64,000 nt of DNA from Podarcis raffonei (Eukaryota; Chordata; Lepidosauria; Squamata; Lacertidae). The DNA is taken from contig NC_070616.1 in the NCBI RefSeq assembly GCF_027172205.1, forward strand, positions 14,746,001-14,810,000. Direction: 5' to 3'. This document shows positions 54,475-64,000 of the stretch, piece by piece (positions within the stretch are counted from its first letter, which is position 1; each line of letters opens with the position of its first letter). The notes beneath the pieces are model-generated. The model searched no databases. It had not been told where the DNA came from and worked only from the letters and a program-made list of their open reading frames with translations. Both the position numbers and the translations under genes were made by a program.

Positions 54475-55080
54475 GCTTCATTCCACACAAACCCACTCTC
54501 TACACACCCAGATCTGTGGGCTGCTGCTTCTCAGTACTGTTTGAACAGCACTTTGTACATGCTTGGTTGCACTGCTTGTCATAACATCCTAGGTTCGGTC
54601 CTGTATGTGGAGGAAAAGTGGAGGCTGAAAGAGATTGAAAGAGGGGTAATAGGATGGCAAAGACCCTGGTATCCAGATCTGATATTTTCCTACACCCCTG
54701 CAAATCTTCTGGAGAGCTCTTTTCTTCTTTCCTTTGGAAAGGAAGAGCGTGAACTGCTTTAAATATGAAATTTCCTTGCCATTTCATTCACTACATACTG
54801 TATGTGTATGTAGATCTATGCACGTATATATATTAGGACCCACCCTATTTTTGTAATTTTGTTTTAAGCTGCTTTTAATATTGTGCAATATTGTGCTTTA
54901 ATATTAATTTGTTTTAATTGTTGGAACTTGTCATGGCGTTGGAGTCTTAGGGTACAACAACAACAACAACAACGTATATATATAATGCGCTCTGCAAGCT
55001 TTTGAATTGTATAGCCCTTTTCACGCATATATGTATAGATAAATGCCAGCTTCTGAACGACGCAGCATTCTTCTATTTTA
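54475..55080. other. intergenic, AT-rich, nothing recognised
   Basis: Short (CAA)n at 54956-54974 and (TA)n next to it. 'tttgttttaagctgctttta' looks like an old LINE tail. Confidence 0.4.
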
Positions 55081-55084
55081 AATA

Positions 55085-55369
55085 GAAGAGGAGCGCTGCT
55101 CGATTCTGAAAGCTGCAGATCACTCAGTCGCCAAACTGTATTAGGCGCCCTCGCGCTGCTCTCTGGCTCCCCCTGGCGGCGCATGCCCGCATCCCTTCTC
55201 GAAGCGACACGGGAGCGGAGCCTCCACACAAAGCCAGAAGAGGCGGGACTGCGGCCTGCCACTCTTCCCTGTAACCGTGGCAACAGACCGGAAGTGATTC
55301 TGTGGCCCCACCCCCTCCGCTTATTCGCCGCTCCCGTGTCGCCTTGGTGACCGCTAAGCCCGACCAAGA
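55085..55369 (+). promoter_or_regulatory. CpG-rich promoter of ABHD11
   Basis: The island runs from about 55130 to 55580. An RFX X-box, GTAACC-GT-GGCAAC, matches the consensus exactly at 55271-55284. An ETS/GABP site CCGGAAGTG is at 55288-55296. A second X-box-like match (GTCGCCTTGGTGAC) lies at about 55338-55351. No TATA box. Confidence 0.6.
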
Positions 55370-58300
55370 ATGCTCCGCACTCTCTCCTTCCCAAGTTTCC
55401 CGCCCCGCTGGTCCCGGCTCCATCCTTTTCGTCGCCGCCGCACAGGCCCGGCCCGGGAAAGGAAGGGCCTCGCCAGCCACGCCGTGACGTAAGCGCTCCG
55501 GGAGGGGGAGGTGAAGGCTGAAGGACGCGGCGAGGGGGGAGAGAGCGGCTTTACGTTTCCCGAAATCCTCCGCGGGGGGCCTAGCAGCTGCTTGAAGCCT
55601 GCATTTACCCGGATGTTAGGACCATAGAGTTGAAAAGCCTAGGTAGGCGCTGTGTGTCTCTTGTTGACGTTCAGCTGTGGGCCTGTAGATTCCCGGATGG
55701 AGCCACCATTAGAGATGTGTGCGGTCCATATTTTTTTCTGAATAGTCTCTATACAAGGAACTGAAAGACATCGCCCCCTCTTGGGCCGATGGAGGGAAGA
55801 CATCCGTTTTTCGTGCACTCAGAATAGGTGTTAAAGGCTTAGGACAGGCATTCCGAAACTCGGACCTCCAGATGTTTTGGGACTACAACTCCCATCATCC
55901 CTAGCTAACAGGACCAGTGGTCAGGGATGATAGGAAATGTAGTTCCAAAACATCTGGAGGGCCGAGTTTGGGGATGCCTGGCTTAGGAAATGGTGTGTTG
56001 CATAGAGAAAGTGGGTGCAGGAGGGAGATCCCCACTTTGCTTAAAATTTGCTGAATAACTTCTCCCTGCTGCCTCCCATGGCAGCGAGTTCATAGGTCAT
56101 ATGTGCTGCGTGAATAAGTCCTGTATTTTTTCTTTCCTGAATCTTCCAGCATTTTGCTTCATTGGGTGTCCACGAGTTCTAATGTAATGAGAGAGGGAGA
56201 AAAACTCTTTATCCACTCCCTCTATGCCATGCATAACTGTATAAACTTCTATCATGTCATCTCTTACTCACATTTTCTCCAAAATAATAAGTCCCAAATG
56301 CTGCAGCCTTTTCTCATAGGGGAGTCACTTCACCCCTTTGATAATTTTGGTGAACCAGAAGACGTCAGAATAACCTGCCACAAGTTCAGACAAATTTAAA
56401 ACATGATTGAGGAGCATCTGTGGCCCTCTTCCAGCTGTTGCTGGGCGGCAGCTCCCAGCAGCCCTGGCAGCCAGTATGGCCAGTGGTCAGGCTTCATGAG
56501 AGGTGGGGTCCAGCAACATCCGAAGAGCCACAAGTTTAGTCTAGGATGACTAAATTTGCTCTTATCTAAGCAGAGCTCTTTTTAGAGTCCTATACAGTGG
56601 TCCTTCGGGTTAAGTACTTAATTCCTTCCTGAGGTCCGTACTTAACCTGAAACTGTTCTTAACCTGAAGCACCACTTTAGCTAATGGGGTCTCCCGCTGC
56701 TGCTGCGCCGCCGGAGCCCGATTTCTGTTCTCATCCTGAAGCAAAGTTCTTAACCTGAAGCACTATTTCTGGGTTAGCGGAGTCTGTAACCTGAAGCGTA
56801 TGAAACCTGAGGTACTACTGTACCAATGGTGGAGTTTTTCACCCTGTAGCTGTTTGCTGACACTTGTAGCAAAGTCCAGACATCCCTTTCTTGGAAGGAA
56901 GGCCTTGAGGCTTTTTCCTTCACATGATCTCTCTTTCACCTCTGTTTGCAGCCCAGTGCCTGTATCGTATGCAGTATTTGATGGACCCTCTCCCGAGCCC
57001 CCGCTCGTTTTCCTACATGGGCTGTTTGGAAGCAAGACTAACTTTGCATCCCTGGCCAAGAAACTGGTGCTCCAAACTGGCCGCAAGGTGAGTGAGAATT
57101 GGTTTTGGGCTACATTGGGGAGGTGATTGCTGCTGGTTTGCGCTTTGGTTTGCATGCAGAAGGCTCTAGGTTCAACTCCTGGCATCACCAGGTAGCGCTG
57201 AGAAGGACTCCTGCCTGAAACCCTGGAAACAGTGTTAGAAACAAATATATAAGTTAGGTGCCAAATGGCACCTTAAACCTAAGCTATGGTCTGCACAACA
57301 GAATGTCTTGTTCACTAGGAGGTTGAACTCAATGACTCTCGTGGTCCCTTCCAAAACTACAATTCTATGATCCCAACTGCATTGCTTGACTATAGCTTGC
57401 TCTTACAACAATTCACTTGTCCTGGTATACAAGAAGGAGAAACACACACCATGGAAATGGTATTAGCTATGAACTAAGGCAGAGATTTTTAAACTGTGGC
57501 CGCAGACCTGGCCTCCAGAAATCTCCATGTTGTCGCATTTGGACCCATGCCAGTAGCAAAACGTGCCTGGTGCCTGGGGGATTTTGAACACTGCTTGGAG
57601 AACTGCTGCCAGTTGATGTAGAATAATACTGAGCTAGAGGGACCATTGCCCTGACTTAGTAGCATCTTTTTGCCACCGGGCTGGGCCTGGTTGGGGGTCA
57701 TTTTTATGTAGCCAGGTAGAAATCCTGGGTGCTCAGGGTGAAGCTGCGGGGCCCCCTCAAGATTTCGTATTGCATCATCCAGAGCTTATGCAAAGCCAAC
57801 CTTGTGCCAACCCACTGCTGTCCCTCTTCTCCTGCCCAGTTAGGTGCTGACGGTGGACGCCCGTAACCACGGCGACAGCCCCCACAGCCCGCTCATGACG
57901 TATGAAGCCATGAGTGCTGACATCCACCTCCTCCTCCGCCAGCTGAACCTCAGCAGGTGTGTCTTGATCGGGCACAGCATGGGCGGCAAGACAGCCATGG
58001 TGATGGCGCTGCAGTGGGTAGGTGGAGTCTTTTGGTGGCCCTTCCTGTGTTCTGCTGCCGGATTCCTGCCGTGGGGGTGGGGCGGACAGTGGCTTAAGGA
58101 GCAAGCGCATCTCCTGGGCTAACTGGGAACTGGTGGTGGAGATGGTGGGGACCGGTAGCTCAGAGGTGGGGAAGGTGTGGTCCCCAGGCATCCCTGCTTG
58201 TGCCTGCACCTGACGCTTTCTCTGACCCCTTGGCTCCTTTGTCTTTCCTCTGCACCCCAGCCAGAGTTGGTGGAGCGCCTGGTGTGTGTCGACATCAGTC

Positions 58301-60271
58301 CTAGCGAGACGACAGCCATTTCAGGCTTTCAGAACTTCATTGCTGCCATGAAGGCGGTGGACATCCCCCGAGGCATCCCTCGCTCCACCGCACGCCGGCT
58401 GGCAGAAGAGCAACTGCGCCCAGCCATTCAGGTAATGCCCCACCACCACAACCTCGGAGGTCCAACATCACATGGGCCAGACCCCAAGCCTCGTCGTTCT
58501 GACGACTTGGAAAGAGAAAGGGAGAAAGCGAGGGCCACCAACCTAGATGGCTTTACAAGAGGTTTGGACAAATTCATGGAGGAGAGGCATATCAGTGGCT
58601 ACTAGCCATGATGGCTGTGCTCTGCCTCCACAGTTGGAACAGGGTGGGGTGGCCTTTATGCGATTCTTTGGGGGCTACAGTTTAATTTTGGTGGTGCATC
58701 ATTTTTTCAATTACATTTTTATATTTTGTTGTTAGACCTTATTATAAATTACAAGGCAGGTGTTTAGCTTTATTTAACTTTTCTTAACAAGAAGTTTTCA
58801 TTAACTTACTGATTATTTACATTTTGTTAAATTTCCTAACCCGTTAATGAGTCTGCTCTGAGCAAGGCTTAGTTGGGCACAGCTCTAGCTAACTGCATTA
58901 TATGAACCGTAAATTGAAAGAAAGGGACGTGGGTGGTGCTGTGGTCTAAACCACAGAGCCTAGGGCTTGCTGATCGGAAGGTTGGCAGCTTGAATCCCTG
59001 CGATGGGGTGAGCTCCCGTTGTTCGGTCCCAGCTCCTGCCCACCTAGCAGTTCAAAAGCACATCGAGTGCAAGTAGATAAATAGGTACCACTCTAGCGGG
59101 AAGATAAACGGTGTTTCCGTGTGCTGCTCTGGTTTGCCAGAAGCGGCTTAGTCATGCTGGCCACATGACCCAGAAGCTGTCTGTGGACAAACGCCGGCTC
59201 CCTCGGCCTATAGAGCGAGATGAGCGTGCAACCCGAGAGTCGTCCGCGACTGGACCTAACGGTCAGGGGTACCTTTACCTTTACCTTTAACTTGAAAGAT
59301 AGTGCGCTTGAGCTTGCTTTCCCCTCCTCCCTCCCCTTCCTTTATCCTTATGTGCTGTGTCTTTTTTCAGTTATGAGCCGGGGACAATAACTGTCTTAGC
59401 AATATATTTTGTTAGTAGCTCTGAGAGTTCCTTTTAACAGAATGCCATAGATAAGAAATAGTTCAGTGATGTCTACAGTGATGGACAGCAACGCTCCAGG
59501 GTTTCAGGCAGGAACATACCCAGTCCTACTGGTAGATGCTGGGGATTGAACCTGGACCCTTCTGTGTGCAAGGCAGTCACTCTACCACTGAGCTACGGCC
59601 ATTCCTCTGGCATACCTCGGGGGTTGGGGCAGGGGTTTCTGGGGCACAGTCAAAAGGGGACTTGCAAATCCCAACCCCCGATTCCATGCTTACAAGGTAA
59701 GCACACAGTGCCTGTTGCTGGATCCTGTGTTTCCCCACGAGCCCCTTCCATCTTCTTTGCTCAGGAGCCGACTATCCGCCAGTTTCTGCTCACCAACCTG
59801 GTGTATGCCGAGGACCGGTTTGTGTGGCGCGTGAACCTGGACGCCATTTCCCAGCACCTGGGCGAACTGATGGGCTTCCCTCCTTTCCAGGTGGACTACC
59901 CAGGGCTTACTCTCTTTCTCGGGGGCTCCAAGTCTGGCTATATCAGGTGAGCTGTCGCCAGCAGAGGGGTCTGCACCATCTCCTGCGCAAACCCTTTGGA
60001 GAGTCGAAGGGTCCCTGCTGTGTCCCCTTCTCAGTGTAACATGAAGCAAAATCTGATACCCAAACTGCCTTGTTTCCTTTTCCCATCCCTCTGGCTGAGC
60101 TTTGCTTTTCCTCCCCTTCTCTGCAGCTCTGACGACTACCCTGAGATCGACCGGCTTTTCCCGGAGGCAGAGATCCAGTACGTCCCTGATGCTGGACATT
60201 GGGTTCACGCGGATCAGCCCCAAGAATTCATTGCTGCCATTTGCAACTTCCTTCGCTTTCTTCCACTGTAG
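55370..60271 (+). CDS. ABHD11: ABHD11, six coding exons
   Basis: Alpha/beta-hydrolase domain protein 11, a mitochondrial serine hydrolase that protects the lipoylated 2-oxoglutarate dehydrogenase complex. Coding exons: 55370-55488, 56952-57087, 57844-58017, 58261-58431, 59765-59946 and 60127-60271; 308 residues (human 315). Exon 1 gives an Arg-rich N-terminus (MLRTLSFPSFPPRWSRLHPF) fitting a mitochondrial presequence. HGLFGSKTNF, at about 62-71, is the oxyanion-loop motif. The nucleophile elbow GHSMGG places the catalytic Ser at 130. The catalytic His is in DAGHWVHADQPQEF, about residue 285. All exon joins keep frame. Exon 3 starts after TTAG; the upstream CAG four bases earlier would break the frame. 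The start was chosen because it opens exon 1 in frame and gives the presequence. Same neighbour as in human (CLDN3), same relative strand. Confidence 0.95.
55845..55980. mobile_element. hAT-type fold-back MITE, 136 bp
   Basis: Nearly a perfect palindrome: CAGGCATTCCGAAACTCGG at the left, CCGAGTTTGGGGATGCCTG at the right, with 'actacaactcccatcatcc' and its partner inside. The 8-bp target repeat GCTTAGGA is perfect (55837-55844 and 55981-55988). In ABHD11 intron 1. Confidence 0.9.
56045..56350 (-). repeat. CR1-related LINE fragment, minus
   Basis: 'ctgaatcttccagcattttg', 'gggtgtccacgagttctaat', 'ccatgcataactgtataaac' and 'ccttttctcataggggag'. In ABHD11 intron 1. Confidence 0.8.
56425..56545. 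repeat. fold-back MITE fragment
   Basis: 'ttccagctgttgctgggcgg' and 'gggtccagcaacatccgaag' form inverted arms. Related to 61475. Confidence 0.55.
56595..56820. mobile_element. Tigger-like MITE
   Basis: The ends CAGTGGTCCTTCGGGTTA and AACCTGAGGTACTACTG are flanked by TA. The interior matches 40806. It ends only 131 bases before ABHD11 exon 2. Confidence 0.85.
57140..57665 (+). repeat. SINE fragments in ABHD11 intron 2
   Basis: 57140-57235 ('tttgcatgcagaaggctcta', 'actcctgcctgaaaccctgg'), a CR1 end at 57315-57375, and 57590-57665 ('gaactgctgccagttgatgt', 'actgagctagagggaccatt'). Confidence 0.7.
58505..58645 (+). repeat. CR1-related fragment, plus
   Basis: 'gccaccaacctagatggctt' then 'gtttggacaaattcatggag' and 'ctactagccatgatggctgt'. 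Just after ABHD11 exon 4. Confidence 0.8.
58923..59288 (+). mobile_element. Sauria-type SINE, plus
   Basis: Full length in the sense direction: 'gggacgtgggtggtgctgtg' head with B box 'agcttgaatccctgc' and the BovB-like tail 'gactggacctaacggtcag' ending in (ctttac)n. Flanks 'attgaaagaa' and 'cttgaaagat' are a decayed target repeat. In ABHD11 intron 4. Confidence 0.92.
59485..59612 (-). repeat. tRNA-derived SINE, minus
   Basis: 'ggattgaacctggacccttc' then 'caaggcagtcactctaccac' and 'tgagctacggcc' mark the head. Upstream of ABHD11 exon 5. Confidence 0.8.
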
Positions 60272-60560
60272 TTTTCAGCTGGCCTCCCAGAACAGGAAAG
60301 ACAAGCAGGTCCTTCTCCTGACGCTAGTCAGGATACCCCTCCTTCTTTTTTGCCAACTTTACTCCTGTGAACGGCTCCCGTTCTCCAGGACTGGCTTCCC
60401 CAACTCAAGACTGGCATGTGTTCCTTGTCAAGAGCCCTCCTGCCCCCTCCACGGAGGCCTGCATAGCTGCCATGTGGAAATCCTGCGAATATGACCCCAC
60501 TGGTGGCTGGGATGCCACTTAACTCCATGGGGCTCCTTCACTGTACAGTATTTAATATTA

Positions 60561-60566
60561 AATAAA
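60561..60566 (+). terminator. poly(A) signal of ABHD11
   Basis: AATAAA 290 bases after the stop, giving a short 3' UTR. Confidence 0.8.
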
Positions 60567-60775
60567 ACGGTGTTTCATTTTAAATGGGTGATCTTTGACC
60601 TTCCAGAGATGCAGGAGAGAAAGAAACAGCCAACAAGGCATCTGATCCAGAGAGGAGAGAGAGCCTGGTGAGTGCTAGTGTAGGGCAATAATATTGGTTT
60701 ATCGTCCCAAACTGGTTTGAGGTCCATATTGTGATAACAGTTTTGTAATTTTTGTCCTGGCAATATATGGCAAGC

Positions 60776-60801
60776 TGTGTGTGTGTGTGTGTGTGTGTGT
60801 A
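60776..60801 (+). repeat. (GT)n microsatellite
   Basis: About 13 GT units. The threonine/histidine-run ORFs on the opposite strand are artefacts. Flanking sequence resembles 14300-14440 ('tttggcaatatat' context), so both may carry the same old repeat. Confidence 0.9.
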
Positions 60802-60849
60802 TACTATGCAAAAATCACAATGTGGGGAAAAAACCATGAAGCCAGCCAA

Positions 60850-61470
60850 CACCTCTACATCGTGATATATCGGTATGTTGCTTTTTCCTTGCTTTAATGT
60901 GTCCTTGGTGATGCCTCTTGTTTGCTTGGATGGAGGAGGGAAAGGGGTCTGAGTGTGTAGAAGCCTCTTGACTTCTGCATGGCTGGAATGCATCCTGTTC
61001 TACAAAGGTAGACTCCACACGTATTGTTCCACCCGGTCCTGACATGCGCTCTGCCCCCTGCCAGATGGTTGCCCACAAAAGATGAACGAGCTTATAATAG
61101 GAGAGAGAAGTGGGGGTTGCAGATAGGCATTTATTTCTGTTCCATGGACTTTGGCCGAGTTACAGGAGGAGATACACCCAACAGAAAAGGCAGCGGGTTT
61201 TTTTGAAGGAAAAGGGGTGGTGTGACTGTGGAGGAGTTCAAAGGCGAGGTAAAGCGAAGCTGCCTCCAGACTGCTGCTGAACATGATCCCCTGTTCACAG
61301 CGGTAGCCAGGGCCAACGATCGCCACAGAGGACGCTGGCAGAAGAGAGAAAAGGAAAAGGAATTTAGAAATGCCTCTCTTACCGGCCACAGTCTCTTCCC
61401 CACATTAATACTGAAGGCGCAAAGTCTTACTCAAGTGACCTTGAGGGTTCTACAACCCTGTATGGCACTG
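60850..61470. other. downstream of ABHD11, nothing recognised
   Basis: Overlapping short frames on both strands and no known domain. STX1A is expected further right by human synteny, but no exon of it is visible. Confidence 0.4.
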
Positions 61471-61474
61471 GCAG

Positions 61475-61605
61475 CTGTGGGGAGCCTCTGCCCCTCCAGA
61501 TGTTGCTGCAGGCAACCCCTGTCAACCTGGGCCATTGGCCCCGCTTGCTGGGGCTGGTGGGAGTTTTCGTTCAGCAACATCTGGAGGGCCAAAGGTCCTG
61601 CATAG
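61475..61605. mobile_element. fold-back MITE
   Basis: Inverted arms 'cccctccagatgttgctg' and 'cagcaacatctggagggcc', with CAGCTG-like ends. I could not find a clean target repeat. Confidence 0.7.
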
Positions 61606-61609
61606 CTGC

Positions 61610-62985
61610 TGTTATGAGGACAACAAACCTGTATACCCCATGTTGGGTGCCTTTGTGGTAGAGGAGAAATTGGAACAGAAGGCTTCCAGATTTGTCACTC
61701 CGAAAACTTAAAAGTCCTATTACCAGCAGATGGTAATGAGAGGTTTCCTACCTCTGGGAATGGAGGGATGCCCGCCCCTTTTCCATCCCCCTTTTTATCG
61801 TTTTAAAAACTTTTTTCAAGCTCATAAAACTGAATGTGCACAAGTTAAATGTGTGAAAGTTGTGGGCTTACTGTATTCCAAAAGGATCAAGACATTCCTC
61901 ACATCCATGCTCTTGTTTCTGCACGGGATGGACTGGATACACAGAATATGCCTTTGGTAGCTGGTTCACTTTTAGTGTCCACTTTCCTGTAAAAATGCCC
62001 AGTTGCAGCCAGAGTCTGAAGTGACAGGAAAAGAGTCTTTAGCAAGGTGTGCTGGGAAGTGGGGGAGATGCCTTGGACTCCAGGGCTGCACTGCTGCGGG
62101 GGACAAGCCCCACCTGAAATGACCATGCTGCAAGATCTGGACTCCCTCCATGCAGACTGAAGATGTAAATAGGTGAATAAACCATACACACACACACACA
62201 CACACCCCAAAATCGTCACTGGGTTTAGCTAGAAAAACACTTCTCATTCTCCCTGGCTGGCTCTATGATTCTATGACAGACTCACCCTTCGAAAGGATAG
62301 TTTATGGAGACATTAGATGGGTTTAGCTGCAAATGGGTAAATTCCTTGCTATCACATTGCACAATGTTTTGTGTGAGTGCAGATTTGGCAGAGAGGAATT
62401 CCCTCTTTCACAATCTACCTTTCCTGGCAAAACGCTTTCAACATAAATGAAGCATAAATGAAGCAAGAATGAACCTTTGGGGTTCATACCTATTAAGACC
62501 TTGTTGGTTCTGAGGAACCTTGGAGAAGATAATGTGCTACACTTTTCTTACTGCTTAAGGAAGAGTGTAAAACATCAAATAACTTAAATCCCAAGATACC
62601 ACTAATAGTTTTTTTGCAAGACCTTAGTGAGGGTACTGTACACCGTTTCCAGTGCTTGTGCCCCACAACTCTTCCATTTCAGAGGCCCAAATCCCATATT
62701 GATGGCGGTTTCCCATTTGCTTCATGGTTGTGACAAATGGAATGTTGCACATGGCTCTTTCCTGCCAAGAGACCCTCTCATATTCTAACCCTTCAAAGCT
62801 TAAAGATCCACTGGAGTCAGGAAGAGCTGAACCTTCTCGTTCCATATCTAAGAAGCACCACCTGAGCTCCCATGAACCTGATCAGCAACCCGCTTACTGA
62901 AGTAAGTTTCTCAAGTCAGAAGAGGACAATCCCACCCTTGGAATCACTTGCATGCTATATTATGGCCCTCTTTCCTTAATGCTGT
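61610..62985. other. intergenic, nothing recognised
   Basis: A CA run at about 62187-62205. No exon or named repeat. Confidence 0.4.
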
Positions 62986-62989
62986 TTGC

Positions 62990-63110
62990 AGGTCCCACAA
63001 TCCAAGCACAATGTGTTCCTGAGAAATGGTTTGTTAGGCAAGCATTCACATAATGAGGTTATGATTTCCATTTATTCCAGTAGGGAAAACCACAATGCGT
63101 TCCTGACCTA
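62990..63110. repeat. possible decayed Tigger-like piece
   Basis: 'acaatgtgttcctgag' and 'ccacaatgcgttcctgac' in inverted context resemble the 'aatccgttcc' part of the other copies. No ends found. Confidence 0.3.
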
Positions 63111-63434
63111 GAAGAAATGACAACATCAATAATAAATCCATGGCTCTCGGGTCTCGCTGCTTGCCCCTTTCCCCGATTGCTTCCTTTAAAGTTGCCATTT
63201 TTGCCGAGATCAGCATTCCTTACTGGGCTTCTTTCCACAGTTGCAACTCCATTTGGCTGCTGACCATTCTGCCTTCGTTGCTTCTTGAGTGCTCAATCTC
63301 TTTCAAGAGCCACACTGGTTGAGCCTCCATCAGGTAGGAAAAGCAGCAGAAAATCTCCCTACCAGTTTTTCCCTTCTCTGCAAGGAGCTGTTAAACTACT
63401 GAACCGTGCTGCCATCTGGTGGACTTTTGTAACG

Positions 63435-63885
63435 CATTATGAACAAATAGTAGTGATGTATGGAAGTGAGAGCTGGACCATAAAGAAGGCTGATCGCCGA
63501 AGGATTGATGCTTTTGAATTATGGTGCTGGAGGAGACTCTTGAGAGTCCCATGGACTGCAAGAAGATCAAACCTCTCCATTCTTAAGGAAATCAGCCCTG
63601 AGTGCTCACAGGAAGGACAGATCGTGAAGCTGAGGCTCCAATACTTTGGCCACCTCATGAGAAGAGAAGACTCCCTGGAAAAGACACTGATGTTGGGAAA
63701 GATGGAGGGCACAAGGAGAAGGGGACGACAGAGGACAAGATCTTTGGATAGTGTTCTCAAAGCTACCAGCATGAGTTTGACTAAACTGCGGGAGGCAGTG
63801 GAAGACAGGAGTGCCCGGCGTGCTCTGGTCCATGGGGTCACGAAGAGTCGGACACGACTAAACGACTAAACAACAAAATGAACAA
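63435..63885 (+). mobile_element. BovB (RTE) LINE 3' end
   Basis: The plus-strand frame encodes the C-terminal part of the BovB reverse-transcriptase protein (YGSESWTIKKADRRRIDAFE, then CWRRLLRVPWTARRSN and QYFGHLMRRED). The 3' end 'gtcggacacgactaaacgac' is the typical BovB end. Truncated at its 5' end. It matches the tail of the Sauria SINEs, which use this LINE for copying. Confidence 0.93.
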
Positions 63886-64000
63886 ATAACGCCTGAAACC
63901 ACTTCTTCCTGGTAAAAATCACTATAGTGGGCAATATTAATAATTTCCAACTTCACATCCTTTCCTTTATTGAGTTCCCGAGATACTCCCTTCCTGATGT

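Noticed and set aside
54864-55480. 176- and 118-codon minus-strand frames over the ABHD11 CpG island
   Set aside because: They overlap the promoter and exon 1 of ABHD11 and encode no known domain; open frames are expected in CpG islands.
63285-63434. Upstream part of the 194-codon frame ending in BovB
   Set aside because: The first 50 or so codons are not BovB and only happen to be in frame; the element itself starts near 63435.
60850-64000. Search for STX1A, expected next to ABHD11 by human synteny
   Set aside because: No syntaxin exon or SNARE motif seen in any frame; it probably lies beyond the window.

Overview
This is a 64 kb piece of vertebrate nuclear DNA, almost certainly from a squamate reptile and probably a lizard. 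The evidence is threefold. There are split genes with GT-AG introns and CpG-rich first exons. The repeats are squamate in character: four tRNA-derived SINEs of the Sauria type with a BovB-like tail, a BovB LINE 3' end, many CR1 and L2 fragments, CORE-SINEs, Tigger-like and hAT MITEs, and LTR pieces. The gene order matches the human 7q11.23 block METTL27-CLDN4-CLDN3-ABHD11 read in reverse. A lacertid-type lizard is my guess from the SINE sequence; I cannot prove the species.

Layout. 1-3.7 kb: first coding exon of VKORC1L1 on the minus strand, its CpG island, and the start of intron 1; exons 2-3 lie beyond the left edge. 3.7-7.4 kb: intergenic, with a probable solo LTR. 7.4-10.5 kb: a gene with the NUPR1/NUPR2 basic domain inside a longer Arg/Ser-rich protein, with a possible short last exon at 10.49 kb. 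12.3-17.5 kb: METTL27 (+), five exons, with a solo LTR in intron 3. 22.0-22.6 kb: a single-exon claudin (-) that has no counterpart in the human cluster. 27.2-27.9 kb: CLDN4 (-). 28-41.9 kb: repeat-rich spacer with a possible small secreted-peptide exon at 30.1 kb and a lone splice donor at 33.5 kb. 42.0-44.1 kb: CLDN3 (+) with TATA box and poly(A) signal. 44-55 kb: repeat-rich spacer with a head-to-head pair of L1 ends. 55.4-60.6 kb: ABHD11 (+), six coding exons. 60.6-64 kb: no gene seen; a BovB 3' end lies at the right edge.

Functions. Three claudins form a tight-junction gene cluster. ABHD11 is a mitochondrial serine hydrolase, VKORC1L1 an ER vitamin K epoxide reductase, METTL27 a predicted SAM methyltransferase, and the NUPR-like protein probably a small nuclear chromatin/stress factor. 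They do not form one pathway. They are held together by ancient synteny, apart from the VKORC1L1 side, where human has TMEM270/ELN next to METTL27. I saw no unmistakably new system. The least explained items are the third claudin, the long NUPR-like protein, the orphan signal-peptide exon, and a diverged 92-bp tandem repeat.
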